From positions 558,001 to 622,000 of the forward strand of contig NZ_CP060393.1 of assembly GCF_014274685.1 (NCBI RefSeq): a stretch of DNA of 64,000 nt, written 5' to 3'. The notes under the pieces were generated by a model. The model ran no database searches and was not told the origin of the DNA. It saw only the letters and a list, made by a program, of their open reading frames with translations. Made by a program: the position numbers and the translations under genes. This document shows, one piece after another, positions 41,603 to 50,101 of this stretch. Within the stretch, counting starts at the first letter, position 1. Each line of letters begins with the position of its first letter. The DNA is from Edaphobacter sp. 4G125. Lineage in GTDB: Bacteria > Acidobacteriota > Terriglobia > Terriglobales > Acidobacteriaceae.

Positions 41603-44600
41603 ATGACGACACAGATCGAAGAACTTCGATTCCCTCCCAGGAATCTTCAACAACCAATCCAACGGATACTCGGCTTTAAGACAAAGGCGCTATTAACTTT
41701 GATCGCCGCAGTATGGTTCGTGCTCGGTGGAACCGCAGCGTGGGCGCAGTTTGAATCGGCCTCGGTGCTTGGTTATGTCAAGGACAGCTCCGGAGCGGCC
41801 GTTCCCAGCAGCAACGTCACCCTAACGAACGCTTCAACCGGAATCCAGCAGACCAAGGCGACGGACTCCGAAGGAAAGTTTGAGTTTGCCAGCGTTCAGC
41901 CGGGCAACTACCAGATCACCGCTGAGGCCCAAGGCTTCAGCCGTGCCGTGACAGAGACCTTCTCGGTATTGACCAATGCCCGTCAGCGCGTCGACGTAAC
42001 GTTGAAGGCCGGTTCGGTTTCCGAAGAAGTTACAGTTACCTCGGCAGCGCAGCTTCTGGACACGGAGACCAGCTCGCACTCGACGGTCATCGGTACCAAA
42101 CAGGTTGAAGACCTTCCTCTGAACGGCCGCTCGTATGCGGACCTGGTGCTGCTGGTTCCGGGTGCACGCAAGTCGCTGCTTGAGAACACGACGACGTCGA
42201 GCCGCGAGGGTTCGTTCAACATCAACGGTCAGCGTTCGGCCTTCAACAACTATCTGCTCGACGGTCTGGACAACAATAACTACGGCACCTCGAACCAGGG
42301 CTTCGCCAACGAGAATATTCCGCCTTCGCCGGATGCCGTCAACGAGTTCCGCGTTGAGACCAACAACTACTCGGCTGAGTACGGTCGCAGCCCCGGTGCC
42401 GTGATCAACGCATCGGTCCGTCGCGGCACGAATCAGTTCCACGGCCGCGCCTGGGACTATATTCGCAATACCAATTTCAACGCTATTGGACCGTTTCTGG
42501 CTACTGGTGCCACCAAGCCCAAGTTCATCCGCAACCAGTTTGGCGGAACCTTCGGCGGCCCTATCTGGAAGGACCACACCTTCTTCTTCGCCGACTACGA
42601 GGGTGTGCGGCAGATCTTCAACAACGCCAACGCTACCTCCACGCTCCCCTCTAACAACCAGCGCAACGGCCTGTTCTATCTGAACGACGATACCTCAAAT
42701 CCGAACAACGCCATTCCGCTACAGAACCCGATTACCGGCAAAAAGTACCTGGGCCAGATTCCGACTGCGGATATGACGCCGTTCGCACGCGCTGTTATTG
42801 GCGCCTTGCCCACAGCTAACAACTCGGCCATCCTGTCCAACAACTTTGCCATCACTCCTCGCGGCATCATCAACGACGACAAAGGTGACGGCCGCGTCGA
42901 TCACACTTTCAACGACCGCTGGACCGTTTTCGGCCGCTACAGCCAGCATCAGGGCTATATCTTCGATCCTCCCAGCATCCCCGGACGCGCGGGCGGAAAC
43001 TCGAATGGCAATGTCAACATCAAGAACAAGAACATCGCTGGTGGTGTTACCTGGACGATCGCGGCCAACAAGCTGCTCGACATCCGCTTTGGCTGGTCGA
43101 AGAACGAAGGCGGCAAGTTCCCCATCGGCCAGGGACAGAGCTCGCTGCTGGTTGAGAACGGAATCACTGATGGTCTTCCCACCGACCCGCTCGTTGTCCG
43201 CTCGTTGAACGCGCAGTCAGTCACCGGTTATTCGCAGTTTGGAGCACAGCCGTCGAACCCTCAGTTCCAGAATCCAACAATCTACAACCCGAAGGCCAAC
43301 TTTACCTGGATCAAGAGCAAACACTCCATGAAGTTCGGCTACGAGTGGCAGGCCGTCAACACGGTACTGAACGACTTCAATCCCAGCTATGGCCAGGACA
43401 ACTATCAAGGCCAGTACGCAGCTGATAAGTCAACCAACGGCGGTAACCCGGTAAACACCGCCATAGCCGGTGGTGCGCCGTCGCTGAATTCGCAGCTGCA
43501 GCAGGCGCAGAACCTTGCCGACTTCATGTTCGGCAACCGTTCTGCCTACTCCATCACCACCTACGCTGTCGTCAACCTGCGTCAGCGGTACAACTTCATG
43601 TACTTCCAGGACGACATCAAGGTGTCGCCCAAGCTGACCATCAACGCCGGTCTACGCTATGAGATCGTCACGCCGCAGTATGAAAAGGACAACCGTCTCT
43701 CGAACTTCGACCCGGCGACCAAGTCGCTGATCCACGCTCGCAACGGCGGCATCTACAGTCGTTCACTGGTCAACACCCCGCTGAACAACTGGGCTCCTCG
43801 CTTTGGCTTTGCCTACTCGGCTGACGATAAAACGGTCATCCGTGGCGGCTACGGTATCGTCTACACGCAGTGGAACCGTGCCGGTGGCGAGAACAACCTC
43901 ACCTATAACGGACCTGATGTCGTCAACGCAAACATCTCTCCGCAGGTCGCTCCGACAGCAGCATCGCTCTGCCAGAACGACACGCAGCTGCAATCCTCCT
44001 GCTTCCGTCAGACCCAGCAGGGCTACGCGTCGAACCTGACCACCGCAGCCTACTTCAACCCGTTGAACGTGCTCTCACGCTACATTCCGAAGAACTTCCA
44101 GACTGGTTACGTGCAGCAGTATCAGTTCGGCGTTCAGCGCCAGTTGCCCTATGGCATCACGGCTGACTTGGCTTATGTGGGCAATAAGGGCACACACATG
44201 CAGATTCTGGCCGACTACAACCAGGGCACTCCCTGCCGCGGTACCGGTTGCGCTACGACCTTGCAGCCTCGCCGTCCGATCTCGAACTTCGCCGGCATCG
44301 AGGTGGCATGGGGCGGAGGTTCAGCTAACTACAACTCGTTGCAGTTCAAGCTCGAGAAGCGTGCATCCAAGGGCCTCTACCTGCTGAACTCCTTCACCTG
44401 GAGCCGCTACTTCGATATCTCCTCGGGTCACCTCGAGACCTCGAACGGCGACACCTCTCGCGTCAACTTCGCCAACCCCAGCCGCGACTACGGCCCGGGA
44501 GGGTACGATCAACCTCTGGCCGACACACTCTCCATCGTTTATGACCTTCCTTATGGTCACGGACATCGCTGGGGTGGATCCTCGGGTCGCCTGATGAACA

Positions 44601-45097
44601 CTGTAGTCGGCGGATGGCAACTTACGCTGATCAACACGATGACCAGCGGTTTGCCACTGAACGTCACCTACTCGCTCTCTAACTCGAACCCGATGTATGT
44701 CTCGGATCTGGTTAACTACCGTCCTTACCGCGTAGCTGGCCAGCCTCTCTACGGCAAGACCAAGACCAAGACCGCAACAGCCCTATCGGGTTACTTCAAC
44801 AACAGCGCCTTCCTGCTTCCCACTGATTCGTCGATCAGCTCGGCTGATCCTTGGGGTAGCGCATCCCGTAATCTTGCACGTTCCAACGCCTTCTACCAAG
44901 CCGACCTCGGCCTTCACAAGGCATTTCCACTTTGGAACGACACGTCAAACTTCGACTTCCGGGCCGAAGCTTTCAACGTGCTAAACAAAGTCAACTATAT
45001 GGGTGCCAACACCACTTTCGGTGGTTCGAGCTTCGGCCAGATCACTACCGCATTTCCGGCACGTCAGCTGCAGCTTGCCGCGAAGATTATCTTCTAA
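41603..45097 (+). CDS. TonB-dependent receptor, Oar-like
   Basis: The 1164-residue outer-membrane receptor has a signal segment (LLTLIAAVWFVLGGTAAWAQ), a carboxypeptidase-regulatory-like domain (GYVKDSSGAAVPSSNVTLTN), and a plug with EEVTVTSAAQLLDTETSS, LPLNGRSYADLVLLVPG and FNINGQRSAFNNYLLDGLDN. The large barrel ends in LQLAAKIIF. ATG 41603 has GAGAGG 6 bases upstream; GTG 41582 and ATG 41585 are alternatives. It lies between MIOX and a secreted phospholipase C. I infer that it may import a product of phosphoinositide or inositol-polyol breakdown. Its codon use is strongly biased to C-ending codons, unlike the first receptor gene, which suggests high expression. Confidence 0.94.
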   Translation: MTTQIEELRFPPRNLQQPIQRILGFKTKALLTLIAAVWFVLGGTAAWAQFESASVLGYVKDSSGAAVPSSNVTLTNASTGIQQTKATDSEGKFEFASVQPGNYQITAEAQGFSRAVTETFSVLTNARQRVDVTLKAGSVSEEVTVTSAAQLLDTETSSHSTVIGTKQVEDLPLNGRSYADLVLLVPGARKSLLENTTTSSREGSFNINGQRSAFNNYLLDGLDNNNYGTSNQGFANENIPPSPDAVNEFRVETNNYSAEYGRSPGAVINASVRRGTNQFHGRAWDYIRNTNFNAIGPFLATGATKPKFIRNQFGGTFGGPIWKDHTFFFADYEGVRQIFNNANATSTLPSNNQRNGLFYLNDDTSNPNNAIPLQNPITGKKYLGQIPTADMTPFARAVIGALPTANNSAILSNNFAITPRGIINDDKGDGRVDHTFNDRWTVFGRYSQHQGYIFDPPSIPGRAGGNSNGNVNIKNKNIAGGVTWTIAANKLLDIRFGWSKNEGGKFPIGQGQSSLLVENGITDGLPTDPLVVRSLNAQSVTGYSQFGAQPSNPQFQNPTIYNPKANFTWIKSKHSMKFGYEWQAVNTVLNDFNPSYGQDNYQGQYAADKSTNGGNPVNTAIAGGAPSLNSQLQQAQNLADFMFGNRSAYSITTYAVVNLRQRYNFMYFQDDIKVSPKLTINAGLRYEIVTPQYEKDNRLSNFDPATKSLIHARNGGIYSRSLVNTPLNNWAPRFGFAYSADDKTVIRGGYGIVYTQWNRAGGENNLTYNGPDVVNANISPQVAPTAASLCQNDTQLQSSCFRQTQQGYASNLTTAAYFNPLNVLSRYIPKNFQTGYVQQYQFGVQRQLPYGITADLAYVGNKGTHMQILADYNQGTPCRGTGCATTLQPRRPISNFAGIEVAWGGGSANYNSLQFKLEKRASKGLYLLNSFTWSRYFDISSGHLETSNGDTSRVNFANPSRDYGPGGYDQPLADTLSIVYDLPYGHGHRWGGSSGRLMNTVVGGWQLTLINTMTSGLPLNVTYSLSNSNPMYVSDLVNYRPYRVAGQPLYGKTKTKTATALSGYFNNSAFLLPTDSSISSADPWGSASRNLARSNAFYQADLGLHKAFPLWNDTSNFDFRAEAFNVLNKVNYMGANTTFGGSSFGQITTAFPARQLQLAAKIIF

Positions 45098-45120
45098 CGG
45101 GCTGCACGTTTTCTTCCTGC

Positions 45121-45156
45121 GGCGCCGTGTCATGATGAACGGCGCCGCCGTTTTTT
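45121..45156 (+). terminator. Intrinsic terminator between receptor and phospholipase C genes
   Basis: GGCGCCG (45121-45127) pairs with CGGCGCC (45140-45146), followed by GCCG and six T. It lies between two same-strand genes only 91 bases apart, so it may set the ratio of the two products by partial readthrough. Confidence 0.75.
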
Positions 45157-45188
45157 GCAGATAGACTCGAACCATGAGAGGAGCAACG

Positions 45189-46328
45189 ATGTTTCGAAGC
45201 GCACTAACAGTTATGGCTGGCACTGCAGTTTTCACCGCTGGTGCCGCAATAGCGCAAACGACACAAGCCGCGCAGGACAAGATCGTGAAGATTAACCAGA
45301 TTCAGGTGATCGGATCGCATAACAGCTACCATGCCGGGTTTGCTCCCAGCGAGCGGAAGTATCTGGAGATGAAGAATCCGAAGGCACTGCGTTCGCTCGA
45401 TTACATTCACGCTCCGCTTCCTGCCCAGCTCGATGGTGGTGTACGTCAGATCGAGATCGATGTCTTTGCCGATACCAAAGGAGGGCGTTATTCGCATCTG
45501 GCTATTGATGATGCGGCCGTCAAGGCAGGCCTTCCTGCTGATCCTAACTTCGATCCCAATCACGAAATGGACAAACCTGGATTCAAGGTCATGCACATCC
45601 AGGGCGTCGATCAGCGGAGCACCTGCCGCACCTTTATTCTCTGCCTCACGCAGGTACGGGAGTGGTCGAAGAAGCACCCACAGCACCTTCCCATCTTCAT
45701 CCTGGTCGAGACGAAAGACGATGAGAAAACCGAGCCCGGCAGAGTCCCGACGGAGCCGTTTACCCCACAGGTCTTCGATGCTCTCGATGCAGAGATCCGT
45801 TCGGTTTTTCAGCCCAACGAGATCATCACTCCCGACGACGTGCGCGGCAATGCCACAACCCTCGAAGCCGCCGTTCTGGCAGGCCACTGGCCGACGCTGG
45901 AGAAAGCACGGGGACGCGTCCTCTTCCTGATGGACCAGCATAAGGCCGGGCCGGCCTATACCCAGGGTCATCCTTCTCTCAAGGGGCGCATCCTGTTTAC
46001 GAACTCCGATCCGGGAAAACCGGATGCTGCTTTTGTTGAGCAGAACGAAGGTACTCGTGAAGCCATCGATGCTCTGGTGAAGAAGGGCTATCTGGTTCGT
46101 ACACGCTCCGACGAAGGTACGGAAGCCGCACGCACGAACGATACAAGACGGCGCGATCTGGTGCTAAGCAGTGGAGCCCAGATGATCAGTACCGACTATC
46201 CTCCCGCGGAGCCTTCGCAGTGGACCTCTTACGTTGTGAAGTTTCCTGACCATTTGGTGGCTCGCTGCAATCCGGCCAACAAGCCTGCTGGATGTGTCGA
46301 CCAGTTACTTGAGCCCGCTCACAAATAA
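45189..46328 (+). CDS. Secreted Ca2+-dependent phosphoinositide phospholipase C
   Basis: The 379-residue product has a signal peptide ending AIAQ. The TIM-barrel PI-PLC pattern is present: catalytic His in IQVIGSHNSYH, then LDYIHAPLPAQLDGGVRQIE followed by IDVF with acidic metal ligands, then the second His in FKVMHIQGVDQRSTC, and LPIFILVETKDD. Such enzymes cleave phosphatidylinositol or its phosphates to diacylglycerol and inositol phosphates. ATG 45189 is chosen because AGAGGAG lies close upstream; ATG 45174 is the alternative. There is little room for a separate promoter after the receptor terminator. Together with MIOX it suggests use of inositol lipids from eukaryotes or other bacteria. 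Confidence 0.88.
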   Translation: MFRSALTVMAGTAVFTAGAAIAQTTQAAQDKIVKINQIQVIGSHNSYHAGFAPSERKYLEMKNPKALRSLDYIHAPLPAQLDGGVRQIEIDVFADTKGGRYSHLAIDDAAVKAGLPADPNFDPNHEMDKPGFKVMHIQGVDQRSTCRTFILCLTQVREWSKKHPQHLPIFILVETKDDEKTEPGRVPTEPFTPQVFDALDAEIRSVFQPNEIITPDDVRGNATTLEAAVLAGHWPTLEKARGRVLFLMDQHKAGPAYTQGHPSLKGRILFTNSDPGKPDAAFVEQNEGTREAIDALVKKGYLVRTRSDEGTEAARTNDTRRRDLVLSSGAQMISTDYPPAEPSQWTSYVVKFPDHLVARCNPANKPAGCVDQLLEPAHK

Positions 46329-46332
46329 ATCA

Positions 46333-46357
46333 GGCTTCATGCCACTGGCATGAAGCC
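46333..46357. terminator. Hairpin between convergent phospholipase C and LytTR genes
   Basis: GGCTTCATGCC-ACT-GGCATGAAGCC is a perfect 11-bp stem. There is no long T-run on either strand, so it may act with other factors. Confidence 0.6.
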
Positions 46358-46377
46358 CATAGATCTGCTGGCTGGGG

Positions 46378-47130
46378 TTAGCGCTCCAGCCAGTTTTTTA
46401 TGCGTGAGCGATAGGTGCGGCTCATCGGAATCTTTTGACCATTGACCAGATGGACACCATATTCGCCATCTACCTCGGGTCGAACCTCTTTGACATATTT
46501 TAAATTCACGATAGAGGAACGATGGACGCGGAGGAAGACGTTCGGGTCCAGCTTCTCTTCGATGCGTGTCATGGTTTCCCGCAACAGATGAGATTCTGTC
46601 TGTGTACAGATGCGAACGTAGTTTTCTTCTGCGCCAATCCAACAGATCTCCGAGACGGGAAGAAACAGGATGCGCCCCTTCGATTTGAAGACGATACGTG
46701 TCGTATAGGGTGACCCATTCGGGTTTTTTGGTACAGTGGCGTTCGGATTCTGCTTCACGGCTTTGATCTGATCAAGCGCGCGCTGCGTGGCCGAGCGGAA
46801 GCGCTCCAGGGTGAAGGGCTTCAGCAGGTAGTCCACAGCATGAATCTCAAAAGCGCGCAGGGCGTAGCGATCATAGGCCGTCGTAAAGATGATGCACGGC
46901 ATGGTGGGGGCTCCGGCTGCCGAGAGCTGACCCACGACATCGAATCCATCCATATCGGGCATCCGGACATCGAGAAAAAGGAGATCGGGTTTCGTCGCGC
47001 GCACCAGCTCGATTGTTTCGGCTGCGGACGCACCTTCCCCTACAACATCGATCTCGGGAAACTCACGTAACAACTGGCGAAGCTTTTGCCGTGCCAGTAC
47101 CTCATCATCTGCCAGGACTGCCTGAATCAT
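46378..47130 (-). CDS. LytTR family response regulator
   Basis: The 250-residue product has a receiver domain (residues 1-120) with acidic pocket ADDE, phosphoacceptor Asp in LLFLDVRMPDMDG, and KPF near 107. A LytTR DNA-binding domain (about 145-248) follows, with ISEICWIGAEENYV-like strands and HRSSIVNLKYVKEV. LytTR proteins bind pairs of direct repeats. The ATG at 47130 overlaps the kinase stop by one base (TGATG), so both are translated together. It is convergent with the phospholipase C gene. LytTR-type boxes occur upstream of its own unit and upstream of the metallo-beta-lactamase-like gene. Confidence 0.95.
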   Translation of the reverse strand: MIQAVLADDEVLARQKLRQLLREFPEIDVVGEGASAAETIELVRATKPDLLFLDVRMPDMDGFDVVGQLSAAGAPTMPCIIFTTAYDRYALRAFEIHAVDYLLKPFTLERFRSATQRALDQIKAVKQNPNATVPKNPNGSPYTTRIVFKSKGRILFLPVSEICWIGAEENYVRICTQTESHLLRETMTRIEEKLDPNVFLRVHRSSIVNLKYVKEVRPEVDGEYGVHLVNGQKIPMSRTYRSRIKNWLER

Positions 47131-48221
47131 CACGCACCGTATCCTGTTGGCTGTATCGCTGCATGTTCTGCAAAGCGAAGCGGAAATGTTATGACGACCT
47201 GTACCTGGCTTTCATCAATCTCCTTAATCAAAAGCGAATGATGATCGCCGTAATGCATCTTGAGACGGTCCCGAACATTGGCCAAACCAACTCCTCTGCC
47301 GGGAATTCTTCTTGCAGGCTGAATCCCTACTCCTGAGTTCGTCACGCTCAGGCGAAGAGCCGAACCTACCGGGATGGCTTCAATTGCGATCGTGCCATGC
47401 GAGCTGATCCGCGAAAGCCCATGTGCAAATGCATTCTCTACGATGGGCTGAAGGATCATGGTCGGAACGATGGCGTCGTGCACATGGGGATCGATATTGA
47501 TCCTCTGCTGTACGCGCCCGTCAAACCTGCGACCCTGCATGGCCAGGTACATCTCAATGAACTCCATCTCATCGCTTAATGGGATGAACTGCGACTCCCC
47601 GCGATGCAAGGTAATACGCAATAGCTGGCTCAGTTGTTCCAGCATTAAATCTGCGGCAGCCACATCGGTCCTCATCAGGCTGGAGATACCGTTCATCGTA
47701 TTGAACAGAAAATGCGGATTCAGCTGCATTCGCAGTGCCCTCATCTGTGCCTGAAGCAATTGAGCCTGTAACTGCGAGGCCATACGCTCTTTCTCGCGAT
47801 AACTCTGGTAGTAACCAATCCCGCGAAACAGAAAGAAGGCAGACCAGAAGAGCACCAGGCTGTCGATCAACTCAACATCGAGATGGAACAACAGCCGTTG
47901 CAAAAACGGCATCGGTGGTCTTCCCATCGGCAGTTTTGGAAAGAGCAGAACCCAAATCACCTCCTCCACCACACTGGCCAGAAGGCTCAATGGGAAGAAG
48001 AGACACAGAATGGTTTTGAGGTTCGCGGTATTGATCCGCGATCTCAACGTCCACCATAAAATCCAGCACAGGACTCCCCAGATGAAGTACTGCACTCCCC
48101 AGGCCTCTGCCAACAGGCTCAGTTTGACATGCTCATTCCACGAGCGTGAGTAGATCCATTCCTGCAAGGCGAACAAGAGGCCAAGCGACACTGCTCCTGA
48201 GATAAAGAGGAGCGGATGCAT
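47130..48221 (-). CDS. LytS-type sensor histidine kinase (His_kinase family)
   Basis: The 363-residue inner-membrane kinase has four likely spans (about 4-22, 40-58, 69-94 and 117-134) without a large periplasmic domain. A coiled linker and the H-box RMQLNPHFLFNTMNGI with His170 follow, then an ATPase domain with ILQPIVENAFAHGL (N-box), NSGVG and GVGLANVRDRL. Kinases of this kind sense membrane state or small hydrophobic or peptide signals. GTG 48224 directly before ATG 48221 is an alternative start. A 45-residue peptide gene lies 112 bases upstream on the same strand. Confidence 0.94.
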   Translation of the reverse strand: MHPLLFISGAVSLGLLFALQEWIYSRSWNEHVKLSLLAEAWGVQYFIWGVLCWILWWTLRSRINTANLKTILCLFFPLSLLASVVEEVIWVLLFPKLPMGRPPMPFLQRLLFHLDVELIDSLVLFWSAFFLFRGIGYYQSYREKERMASQLQAQLLQAQMRALRMQLNPHFLFNTMNGISSLMRTDVAAADLMLEQLSQLLRITLHRGESQFIPLSDEMEFIEMYLAMQGRRFDGRVQQRINIDPHVHDAIVPTMILQPIVENAFAHGLSRISSHGTIAIEAIPVGSALRLSVTNSGVGIQPARRIPGRGVGLANVRDRLKMHYGDHHSLLIKEIDESQVQVVITFPLRFAEHAAIQPTGYGA

Positions 48222-48335
48222 CACCAGAGGCTGGCCGGTTTCGTTCTTCCAACGCTTGAAGGTCAGGGGCGTAGTCCTCGATCTTTCTTCTCTACACCAA
48301 CCGTCCCAGTTGCGCTTTCATGCGCTCAACAAAGC

Positions 48336-48473
48336 TCATTGATCGCAATCCTGAGTCGCGGAAGATTGCGGCTGATCGCAGAAAGAAGTGGAATGGCTCG
48401 AGGGGAGATAGACCACTGTCGCGAAGAGCAGCAGAGAGATCAGGATGGATTGTTTCAGAGATAGAAAACGCAT
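48336..48473 (-). CDS. 45-residue membrane or secreted peptide upstream of the LytS/LytTR pair
   Basis: The frame starts with ATG 48473 behind a strong GGAGGA ribosome site (9 bases upstream), which supports translation. The product has a basic start (MRFLSLK), one hydrophobic segment (residues 8-27) and a polar tail with two cysteines (SFC and DC). It could be a cleaved signal peptide plus an 18- to 20-residue secreted peptide, or a single-span protein. No homologue is known to me. Its place before a multi-span LytS-like kinase recalls peptide-signalling loci, but this is inference. Confidence 0.55.
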   Translation of the reverse strand: MRFLSLKQSILISLLLFATVVYLPSSHSTSFCDQPQSSATQDCDQ

Positions 48474-48650
48474 CGCAAATTCCTCCGGACGAATCAGCAG
48501 CAGCCCAAGTCGAGCCTTTATAAGACTCGCTGTTTGTTCTTTTACTCTTAAAAATAGATCGGGCCCGGTTAATGCATGGACGTAACAGAGTATCGCTCTG
48601 TCATCCACGATCTCCTGGAAGAAGGCAGTGTTTCATGGCAGAAAAGGCGT

Positions 48651-48702
48651 TCTATATCGTCAAAAATCGCTGTTCGTCACAATTTTCTGCCGTTCGTCAC
48701 AA
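48651..48702 (-). promoter_or_regulatory. LytTR-type direct repeats and promoter of the peptide-kinase-regulator unit
   Basis: GCTGTTCGTCACAA (48669-48682) and GCCGTTCGTCACAA (48689-48702) are direct repeats 20 bases apart that differ at one base. On the minus strand, TATAGA (48656-48651) is a likely -10 box, which places the nearer repeat over the -35 position, as expected for an activator. The repeats match the AlgR core CCGTTCGTC. Confidence 0.65.
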
Positions 48703-48738
48703 ATCTAGCTATCTTTAGCCCAGATACTAAAAGCAATT

Positions 48739-49878
48739 TTATTGCGCTGGGGTGAGGATTCCCACGCCTCGGCCGGTAAGTTCATGGATCAACTCCACTT
48801 CGCGTTGGCGATAAGGGCTTCCGTCCTGACGAAAGACCTCGTGGAACCAGATTGTCGGCTGAGAAAGAACATAGGGATGCTGCCAGGAGTCCCAGGGAAA
48901 GTAAGTCTGGGTTTTTCCTGCCACAAGCCCCCAATTAATGGCCGCTACGTTTAGTTTTTTCGCGAGAGGGAGAATTGTGTCGAAGGTACTGCCACTCCCT
49001 CTCGCCATGTATTCGGTGCATAAGATAGGGCGGTGCAGCGGCTCAAGCGATCGAACGCGGGCTTCAAATTCTTCAGGCCAGCCATAGTTATGGAAGGTAA
49101 TGATGTCGCTTTCGGCGAGCTGAATTTTCGTCATCGGCGATTCCTTAGCCGGATCACTCCAGTCGCCAGCCCATACGCCGCTGGTGAGCGGTTGAGTCGG
49201 TTGAGCGGATCTCGCCCACGCAAAGACCTTCGGGAGCAGAGCGGCTACGAGCTCGGGCTTGTTCTTCGGTTCCTGAAAGCGTCCGCCGTTGGTATTGTCT
49301 GGTTCATTCCACAGGTCCCAGGCGAGGACACGGTCGTCCTTTCCAAAGGCAGAGACAATTCCGACGACATACTCCTTGAGCTTGGGCTCGTAAGAAGGAT
49401 CGGAGAGCTCTGCAGCGCCGGGGCTCTGGACCCAGCCCGAGTTGTGGACACCGGGAATCGGCGGATGCTGAGGGCCGAGATGCGGGTTGGGCTCCCAGCA
49501 GGAATCGAACAGCACGAGAATCGGACGGATATGGTGCCTGGATGCGATTGCAAGAAAAGTGTCGAGGCGCTTGACGAACCCCTTCGGGTCCTGCTGCCAG
49601 AGCTGGTCCTGCAGGAAGACGCGCATGGTGTTCATGCCGATGGATTCGGCCAGGCCGAGTTCACGGTCGTTGATGGTTGGGTTGAAGGTCGCTGCCTGGA
49701 ACATCTCCAGCTGATTGATCGCGTCCGAGGGCACGTAATTGGCTCCGACGATCCAAGGCTGGCGAGCATACCAGGCGTTGGCCTGTTCTTCAGTCCAGCG
49801 GGACTGACCCTGTGTTGTGGAGCCAATCAGAAAGGTGAGAAGAAAGGAAAGGGCAACAAATCGCATCGGCGCCATCAT
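48739..49878 (-). CDS. Secreted glycoside hydrolase, clan A (GH5-like)
   Basis: The 379-residue product has a signal peptide (FVALSFLLTFLIGSTTQGQ) and a TIM-barrel hydrolase pattern. AWDLWNEPDNT holds the acid/base Glu, and PILCTEYMARG holds the nucleophile Glu; the order fits GH5 and related families. The HNSGWVQSPG and FHNYGWPEEFE segments line the cleft. Likely substrates are plant or microbial beta-glycans, but specificity cannot be read. The start may be ATG 49878, 49875 or 49866; no clear ribosome site decides. It lies upstream of the LytTR unit on the same strand, with 265 bases between its stop and the peptide start. Confidence 0.85.
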   Translation of the reverse strand: MMAPMRFVALSFLLTFLIGSTTQGQSRWTEEQANAWYARQPWIVGANYVPSDAINQLEMFQAATFNPTINDRELGLAESIGMNTMRVFLQDQLWQQDPKGFVKRLDTFLAIASRHHIRPILVLFDSCWEPNPHLGPQHPPIPGVHNSGWVQSPGAAELSDPSYEPKLKEYVVGIVSAFGKDDRVLAWDLWNEPDNTNGGRFQEPKNKPELVAALLPKVFAWARSAQPTQPLTSGVWAGDWSDPAKESPMTKIQLAESDIITFHNYGWPEEFEARVRSLEPLHRPILCTEYMARGSGSTFDTILPLAKKLNVAAINWGLVAGKTQTYFPWDSWQHPYVLSQPTIWFHEVFRQDGSPYRQREVELIHELTGRGVGILTPAQ

Positions 49879-50101
49879 ACGCGAATGTGGCAGAGAATAC
49901 CTTTACATAAAGCCTCTTAGCGCTGCCTGAACAGAAGAAAACACTATACGAACAGCATGGAGAGTGGGATTATCTGAAGACTGCATTTTGGAAACCGTTT
50001 GCGACATACAACGATGCCAGGCCGAGGCTGGGGACTGCGTCAGAACATGGATGTCTCTGCCAGCATCGGCGAAGATAAGAGCAGGAAAGGACAGCAAACG
50101 A

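Noticed and set aside
45128-45142. GTCATGATGAACGGC as a third LytTR-type box (11 of 14 matches)
   Set aside because: It is the loop and arm of the receptor gene terminator, which explains the sequence.
49033-49920. 295-codon plus-strand frame
   Set aside because: Antisense to the GH5-like gene, which has both catalytic glutamates and a signal peptide.
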